Positions 58,439-64,000 of a DNA stretch of 64,000 nt are shown piece by piece. The position numbers and the translations under genes are program-made. The stretch's first letter is position 1; each line of letters starts with the position of its first letter. Location of the stretch: the NCBI RefSeq assembly GCF_002775205.1, contig NC_036461.1:20866015-20930014 (forward strand), read 5' to 3'. The notes under the pieces were generated by a model. That model was not told the DNA's origin, did no database searches, and saw only the letters and a list, made by a program, of their open reading frames with translations. Source of the DNA: Xiphophorus maculatus. Taxonomy: Eukaryota > Chordata > Actinopteri > Cyprinodontiformes > Poeciliidae.

Positions 58439-58452
58439 CTGCCACCTAGTGG
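58439..58452 (-). promoter_or_regulatory. CTCF-like motif
   Basis: Minus strand CCACTAGGTGGCAG, a textbook CTCF core, about 300 bp beyond the stop codon of the ttc31-like gene. Confidence 0.55.
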
Positions 58453-58755
58453 TGGCTTAGAACTCAACCAGAGAAATCTCTTCAAGAGCATTTTTAAAAC
58501 GACAAAGCTTACAGTCTTCCACAGATTTTCCGACCGTCAGGTAAGCATCTGAGCTAGAGGCACGTTTTAAGTACAGTTATAAAAAGGCACATTCATTTGA
58601 CAATACAATAAATGTTACACAGTTATATACGTGTTTGCACGCATGCAAAGGTCACAAACGCTTTTCTTAGTTTCTTAAGCTCTTTTTAGTGTGTTTTTAT
58701 CCACTTGAATCAAAGACCCTGTGTGAAAGCTCTGCATGTTGCTTTCTTCTGATTT

Positions 58756-58900
58756 TTAATTCCCTGCATGTGATGCGAGACCCAGTCTGCTGGTGAACTT
58801 GTCTCGGTCAATGTTCTTGTGCTCTGGGATGTGTCTGAAGGTGCAGTCATCCCTCATGCAGCCCGTCGTCCGCCAGAAAAAGCACTCCTTCTTGTACGTA
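58756..58900 (-). CDS. ttc31: ttc31-like last exon: CCCH zinc finger and stop
   Basis: Acceptor TTTAAACAG. Encodes [35 protein letters not shown] and [12 protein letters not shown], with TAA at 58756-58758. Confidence 0.9.
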
Positions 58901-59490
58901 CTGTTTAAAAAAAGAGAAAAATTATCTCTCAACTTCAATCTGTACATTAATAAAGATAGAGCTTTTACTGCTGCTTGAAGAAAGAGTGCAGTGTTCTTAC
59001 CTAAGACGTTGGTAGGCCTCTGTCTCTCCAGTGTGGCCCTTAAAGGGATATCGAACAGTCAACGGCGCGCCTTCCACTACCATTCCCTGAAAAGGAAACA
59101 AAAACGAATCTCATCTCGAAGGTCATCTGTATCATGGGGTGAGTTTTCACCCACATTTAAGGGCGCTTCAACACCTGATAGTCCGGTAAACTGTCAGCTT
59201 TCACAGCTCTAACGTATCAAACCCTTTGACAAACCCGTTCCCCTCCTCAAGAACCAGGGAAGGAAACGACGCGCAAACCTCGAAAGTGAAGTGCCATCAA
59301 GTTTTAGCGGTTGTAGGATTTCACTTTTGTCTTTGATAAAAGACTTCTGCAAGTGCCAGACACGGGTATTTGTTTTGGCTGCATTACCCAGAATGCCCTG
59401 CGCTACAGTCCGCTGTCTTCTTTTGGAGCTGTCTCCAGTCCACCATCCATATACCATCCATATGTGGACCATCCATATATATGGATGGTC

Positions 59491-59527
<37 letters not shown>

Positions 59528-59599
59528 TGCTCAAAAAAATAAAGGGAACACTTTAAGTGTTAAACACCTGTTTAAGTGTTCCCTTTATTTTTTTGAGCA

Positions 59600-59664
<65 letters not shown>

Positions 59665-62600
59665 TAGATATAGATATATATACAGTACAGACCAAAAGTT
59701 TGGACACAACTGTGTGTCCAAACTTTTAGTCTGTACTGTATATATATATATATATATACGGATTTGAACCGCGGCAGAATTCACTTCAACTGAACTGAGG
59801 TTTATAGGCAGACCAGAGTTCGTATCAGAATTTGCATTCACACGTCTTCAAACAAACTGGACCTTCTAGACAAACAAACTTCAGTTGGATTAAAGTTGGA
59901 CTAAAGCAGGGCTGGTGTGGTGCATCCTAAAATGTCCTTCTAAATAAATATGGTCAGAGACTGCAGTGTACATAACGTACTGATTTACAGTAAGTTGCAT
60001 TAAAGAATGAGGTTTTAACATGACCAAATGTTCAGAAGATTGATGCTAACACACCTAATATCCTAAGTGTTCTGCACACTTTTTTATTATTATCATCTGT
60101 CAGGCTAGAAAACTGCAAATTTTAGGTCACATGTCACCTCGAGGTTTTAAGGCCTGGAGGTGACAAGTTGTAAAAACTGACTTTTGCTATTCTCAAAAGA
60201 ACCAAACACAAACTTGTCACTTAAACGTTTTTCTTAGTGAAGAAAAGATCACAAATTCAAACACACCCGAAAGAGATGGGGAGTCATTTTATAAGAATTA
60301 TAAAATATGTTGTGTTTTGGGACGTTTGCTTCCTGGCTGAACCCAGCAGACAAGATATGGGAATCTTATGACTTGTGGTAAATCACTGACTTTTCTGACA
60401 CATTTTTTTTTTTAAAACACCTTCAGAATCAAAGGCCGTTCTTCCCACAGGAGCAGAAACAAACAGAAACCGCCTCAACTAACAAAAACAAATGTAATCA
60501 GTGCCTCTGTGTGTTATCTCAGCTGCAGGGTGAAGGAACCGGCTCTACAGAAAGAGAACAAAAAGCAATAAGAATAATCCATAAGGTGGGATATTCAGAA
60601 AATAAAATGAAAACACTATTTGAAATAGTTTTTATACAAATTAATTGAAGTAGTGAACCTACAGGCAGCTCCAATCCTTTAAAAAGCAAAAATAAGTTAG
60701 CAGAAAACATTCAAAAAAAATTTTAACATCAATGAGAAAAATGCGTAAGTTAAGGGGGAAACCATTTTCTTTCTTATTCAGAACTAAGACAAACTTTTAC
60801 TATTATTCCACAGTTTCTATGTGGAATAATAACAATAATAAATAGTTAAAGTTCAATTTGACCATTGAACTTTAATTATTACATAAAACTGTTCAAATGA
60901 TCATAAATATAATGACTACTGCTGGATATAATATATATTAGTCAATTATTGATGGTGTTTTGGTTATTGATGTTTGTTCTGTATTTCGGTGAAATAATGA
61001 TTGTTCATCCACTGTCATTAAAATTAAACAGATAATGTACTGATGGCAAAACTATTAAATATGGGTTTAGTTGTTATATGTATGGATTATACATATAATA
61101 AATGGAAGATTATGGAAAAAAGAAAACATTTTGAGATTATGCTTCATTTTTTTATGTATTCAGACAAAAATGGTCATGAAAGCCTAAAAATCAGCTAAAA
61201 TATCCTCTTGTTGCCGAGAGGCTTCAAGTTTTGAAACGTCAGCTCCCCATTTCACCATGACGACCTGGAGTAAACAAATACGTACGTCGATACACTGGAT
61301 GGCTCTCTCGCAGTCTTCCTTTCGGGTGTAGTTCACAAACGCACACTGCAGCTCCAGCAGCATCTTGATGCTGTACACCGTCCCCACTCTGAGAGAGGCA
61401 AACACCGACGACGCGTTAACAACATGCAAGTTTAAATTGGTACAAATCATTTTTCTACGACAAGGAAAAAAAGAGAAGATATATTTTAACCTCCATTTTG
61501 GTTTATTTTGAAAAGAAGATTTCAGGTTTTTACATTTAAAGTTTGGTTTAAGTAAACTCGGGATTTCATGCAGAGGGGTCAGTGTTGTTTTACAGAAGTT
61601 TATTCTGCATCAACAGAGTAAACAGTCGGGGACTCGGAGTGATGAGTGAGTCACTAGGGTATGTCACAATAAGCAATAAATCAATCAACGAGCTCAGTAA
61701 TTTTTATTTGCATGATTTATCAGTTGGTATTTTCTCCAAAACTACCAATTTTATAATTTTATATTTTCTACTGAAAACTGGACGACAAAAGCTTTGGTCT
61801 CAACTTCAGAGATTTCATAATTCATTTTATGTGATTTTTCTGTTTTTTTTTATTTTAGGTATTTAAAATATCTTCCAGTTCCACTGTTAAATCCTCATTA
61901 GAATTTAAAGTTTATTGATCTTTCAGAATGTGTTCTTGCATTATTATATCGTTACCGTTATATTATTGGAAAACTGTCTCCAAACAACAGCATTGCCGTT
62001 ATTACAATAACTTCTGGGACAAGCAACATGTTATGGTCACAGGAAAATAAGTCAGAACTCACCTGCTGAAAAGCTCATGGAGTTTTGGATAAGTCATGGC
62101 AGGACCCAGAGTTCCCACCCAAACCGAAAACAGCTCTCTTAGAGAGAAACACACGCTTACTCATCTTAACTCAAAAGCACAGATCGCTGCTCATTTCTGA
62201 AACACAGAACTGAAAACAAACAAAAACAGGACAAAGAGAAACCAACGTCTCAAACGTGATCGACCGCTTACGGTTTGGCTGAACTCCTGGAGCGAGGAGT
62301 CGGCGATTGGGATTTGGATCTGATTTGGCCCAGACAGTCGATATCTTTGACTTGCTGCATTCGTGGACGGGCCGTTTGCAGGACGGTCCACTCTCCGTCA
62401 TCGTCCTCCTCCTCCTCTTTGTCTTCATTGTTGTCGTCCTGATGCGACGGCTGGTTGAATTTGTCCCAGACGGCTCGAGCCCCTGAAAGAGGAGGAGAGC
62501 GGACAGTGTGGAGCAGCTGTAACATTCGGAGAGACCTGCTCGGTGTCTTTGATTTTATTTTTTTTGGAAACGTTACCTCCAGGGTCTTTGCTTCTGTTCC

Positions 62601-63600
62601 TGGCGAACAGAGCCTCCACGGCTTCCTCGAGGGTCGGGTGAGCTTTGAGGGCCTCGGTGCTTTGCGCCCAGGAGAAACCCATTTCCTGCGGTGACAGAAG
62701 TACACACAGCTTCCTAAATGTGATTCGCTGTGGACACACTAGCTGTGTTTCCACTGGCCACATAACAGCACAACTTAACGTCTTGAAAATAAATTTTGAA
62801 AAGGTTTCAGTGCTAGAATGAGGTGGGTTTTTTCATCCGTATTAAAATGTTGATATTTCACAAATCTGCGATGGAAACACTTTTTCACTTCACTCTAGTT
62901 ACATGATCAACAGTCGGACGTGTTCACTGGCGCAAAAAAAGGCGGCAACAGGAAGTAGTTGGAGTGTCATGTTTCCTTAAATGACTTCTTTTGTGAATAA
63001 AATTAACGTGTGACTTTAATTTCGTTTCTCATTAAATAGTAAACACAAATGCAAAATGTAGCTTTTTTTCAACATAAGCTGAATATTAAAGTGTTGCGCA
63101 CATTTGTAATGGAAAGGCAGCTATGCAGAACTTTTATATCTATTAAACTTATTGAACACTTTGTAAAAGCGCCTTCTGCTGCGCCGACAGCAGTAAATCA
63201 TTGAAAGTAGAACTCTTTGCACCTCCAGAGATGGACGTTTTGGGCGATTCTTCAGCAAAATATCTCAAACTCCAGAAATTAAGTTTTGCCTCAGATTCAG
63301 GTGGATTTAGGTCTGAGGGTTCCTGCACATTTTCCACACTCTTCTAGATTTTTGCCCAATAGGGGCTAACATTACCTTCTGATTCTTTTTTACCTGTGAT
63401 ACATAGTCATTTCTTTATTATTCTCAGACTTGTAAAAAAAAAAAAAAAAAATTAAAAAAAGCTTAACTGGTTTGAATACAGATATTAGCACCCACCATAA
63501 GGTGCAACGTTTGTGCTCGTTTCAGCTCCTGCGCAGCTTCAACACTCGAGCTTTCCAGCGTCAACACATCCTTGTAGATCAGGGAGGCCTCATAGTACCT
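58756..63600 (-). CDS. ttc31: TPR / UBA-like / RRM / CCCH zinc-finger protein, probably TTC31 (gene-level entry, 5' end missing)
   Basis: Seven exons on the minus strand: 63496-63600, 62577-62685, 62272-62482, 62063-62137, 61286-61388, 59001-59086 and 58756-58900. Together 834 bp, 277 residues to TAA, all junctions in phase. Order: end of a TPR array ([13 protein letters not shown] ... [14 protein letters not shown]), a UBA-like helix pair ([20 protein letters not shown]), an acidic linker ([13 protein letters not shown]), an RRM ([11 protein letters not shown] as RNP2-like; [20 protein letters not shown] as RNP1 region, then [14 protein letters not shown]), then a CCCH finger C-x7-C-x4-C-x3-H ([18 protein letters not shown]). 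Probably an RNA-binding adaptor. The TTC31 name rests on the TPR end and on linkage with loxl3, as on human 2p13. The domain set itself is well supported, the symbol less so. Confidence 0.82.
59001..59086 (-). CDS. ttc31: ttc31-like exon: end of RRM
   Basis: Acceptor TTTTCAG, donor GTAAGA. Encodes [20 protein letters not shown] and ETEAYQRL. The preceding 2.2 kb intron carries the palindrome-interrupted MITE. Confidence 0.88.
59461..59496. repeat. Perfect 36 bp palindrome
   Basis: Gap-free palindrome centred at 59478/59479, built on TGGACCATCCATATA and its complement. Upstream there are two more CCATCCATAT units. Confidence 0.95.
59523..59604. mobile_element. Tc1-like terminal inverted repeats joined as a hairpin (solo TIR pair)
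   Basis: 31 bp arms (59523-59553 and 59574-59604) with TACTGCTCAAAAAAATAAAG, a transposon end known from fish genomes. Only about 20 bp remains between the arms, so the transposon body is gone. Flanked by TA repeats, the Tc1 target. Confidence 0.88.
59679..59742. mobile_element. Second solo TIR hairpin, different Tc1-like family
   Basis: 30 bp arms with one mismatch (59679-59708 and 59713-59742), containing ACAGTACAGACCAAAAGTTT, and a 4 bp loop. Again flanked by TA repeats and lacking any body. Confidence 0.88.
59880..61285. other. ttc31-like intron, 5' part
   Basis: AT-rich intron with the hairpin pair at 60801-60875 and no further exon recognised. Confidence 0.5.
60801..60875. repeat. Two adjacent perfect hairpins
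   Basis: TATTATTCCACA (60801-60812) with its complement at 60820-60831, then TTAAAGTTCAAT (60846-60857) with its complement at 60864-60875. Both have 12 bp arms and 6-7 bp loops. Confidence 0.85.
61286..61388 (-). CDS. ttc31: ttc31-like exon: middle of RRM
   Basis: Acceptor CTCTCAG, donor GTACGT. Encodes [20 protein letters not shown] and [14 protein letters not shown]. Confidence 0.9.
62063..62137 (-). CDS. ttc31: ttc31-like exon: start of RRM
   Basis: Acceptor CTCTAAG, donor GTGAGT. Encodes [20 protein letters not shown] and ELFS. Confidence 0.88.
62272..62482 (-). CDS. ttc31: ttc31-like exon: acidic linker
   Basis: Acceptor TTTCAG, donor GTAAGC. Encodes [20 protein letters not shown], then an acidic run, [20 protein letters not shown] and a Ser/Arg-rich end leading into the RRM. 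Confidence 0.85.
62577..62685 (-). CDS. ttc31: ttc31-like exon: UBA-like helices
   Basis: Acceptor ACCGCAG, donor GTAACG. Encodes [20 protein letters not shown] and [16 protein letters not shown]. The MGF opening and spacing resemble UBA domains. Confidence 0.85.
62743..63122. repeat. MITE family with AGCTG.GTTTCCAT ends, copy 4 (inside the ttc31-like gene)
   Basis: Starts AGCTGTGTTTCCACTGG and ends GTAATGGAAAGGCAGCT. In the middle it has GCGCAAAAAAAGGCGGCAAC and AGGAAGTAG, the reverse orientation of the other copies. It lies in the intron between the UBA-like exon and the TPR exon. Confidence 0.7.
63496..63600 (-). CDS. ttc31: ttc31-like exon: last TPR helices
   Basis: 35 codons, phase 0 at both ends, acceptor CCTTCAG, donor [19 protein letters not shown] and [12 protein letters not shown] look like the end of a TPR. 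It is the most upstream exon seen in the window. Confidence 0.8.
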
Positions 63601-64000
63601 CTGAAGGAGTCACAGCAAAAATAAAGCATTGACTGACTGACTGTTCTAGTAACTGATTATTCGAACAAATTTTCTGATGATTAATTGAAGATAAACAAAA
63701 CTGGCACGTTCCACAGATTATTCATATAAAATATATTAAAAGATGCAAATAAACAAAAAGAATTACATTCCAGGACAGCATTCCTTTAGTGAATTTGAAC
63801 CGGAAGGAGCTAAAACTACAACTTGAGGAATTTTAGGTAAACATATTTACAAAGATGTTTTTCCTCTGAAATGCAAAATGTATAAATATATTTTGTACAG
63901 TTTAGAGAATATTGTTTTTTTAGCAAATCGGCCATTTTTTCTGAATCTGTATACTCTAATTAACGATGAATCAGTTGGTTAAATTAGATGATGATTACTT
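63601..64000 (-). other. ttc31-like intron, window edge
   Basis: No exon seen. Upstream TPR exons and the start codon lie beyond the window. Confidence 0.55.

Larger units (their letters stand above)
50000..58755. other. Gene desert, part 3, and 3' flank of the ttc31-like gene
   Basis: No supported coding exon apart from the broken THAP and Tc1 relics. The 3' UTR of the minus-strand ttc31-like gene should occupy the last several hundred bases before 58756. No clean AATAAA on the minus strand was identified there. Confidence 0.45.
59160..59870. repeat. Dispersed hAT-like MITE, copy 2, split by a palindrome/TA island
   Basis: 59160-59440 has AAGTGCCAGACACGGGTATT and TTACCCAGAATGCCCTGCGC. 59758-59870 resumes with ATTCACTTCAACTGAACTGA and TTTATAGGCAGACCAGAGTT. 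Together they match the reverse complement of 55190-55660, which is uninterrupted at that point. Confidence 0.72.

Noticed and set aside
63149-63337. 62-codon ORF inside the ttc31-like gene
   Set aside because: Its ends do not fit splice phases with neighbouring exons, and direct joining of 63496 to 62685 already gives a continuous protein.

Overview
This is a stretch of vertebrate nuclear DNA, almost certainly from a teleost fish. It has GT-AG introns, low gene density, many CA/GT and TA microsatellites, Tc1-like and hAT-like transposon relics, and tRNA-derived SINEs of the kind common in fish. The exons of loxl3 and nanos1 read as ordinary fish orthologues. I could not fix the species.

Layout. 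(1) 1-10,434, plus strand: the 3' two thirds of loxl3 (lysyl oxidase-like 3), from the second half of SRCR domain 3 to the stop codon. The first half of SRCR domain 4 is present as two tandem, phase-compatible exons, a likely mutually exclusive pair. One intron carries a near-identical copy of a ~0.8 kb segment of another intron. (2) 12,472-14,023, minus: a complete four-exon mrps26 (mitochondrial small-subunit ribosomal protein S26), tail to tail with loxl3. (3) 16,285-17,658, minus: a complete three-exon type IV intermediate-filament gene with a TATA box and almost no tail domain. (4) 23,214-23,873, minus: a single-exon nanos1. (5) 23,874-58,755: about 35 kb in which I find no functional protein gene. 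It holds dispersed and nested MITEs, Tc1 relics, a broken THAP-domain exon, long GT and TA repeats, and several blocks that look like conserved non-coding elements. (6) 58,756-63,600, minus: the last seven coding exons of a TPR / UBA-like / RRM / CCCH protein, probably ttc31. Its 5' end lies beyond the window.

The genes are not an operon or a pathway. Their company is informative, though: LOXL3 and TTC31 are neighbours on human 2p13, beside LBX2 and TLX2. The window therefore looks like the fish counterpart of that region, and the desert may hold enhancers for a developmental gene outside the window. By-eye CTCF-like motifs point rightward on the left side and leftward on the right side, the convergent arrangement expected of a chromatin loop around nanos1 and the desert.
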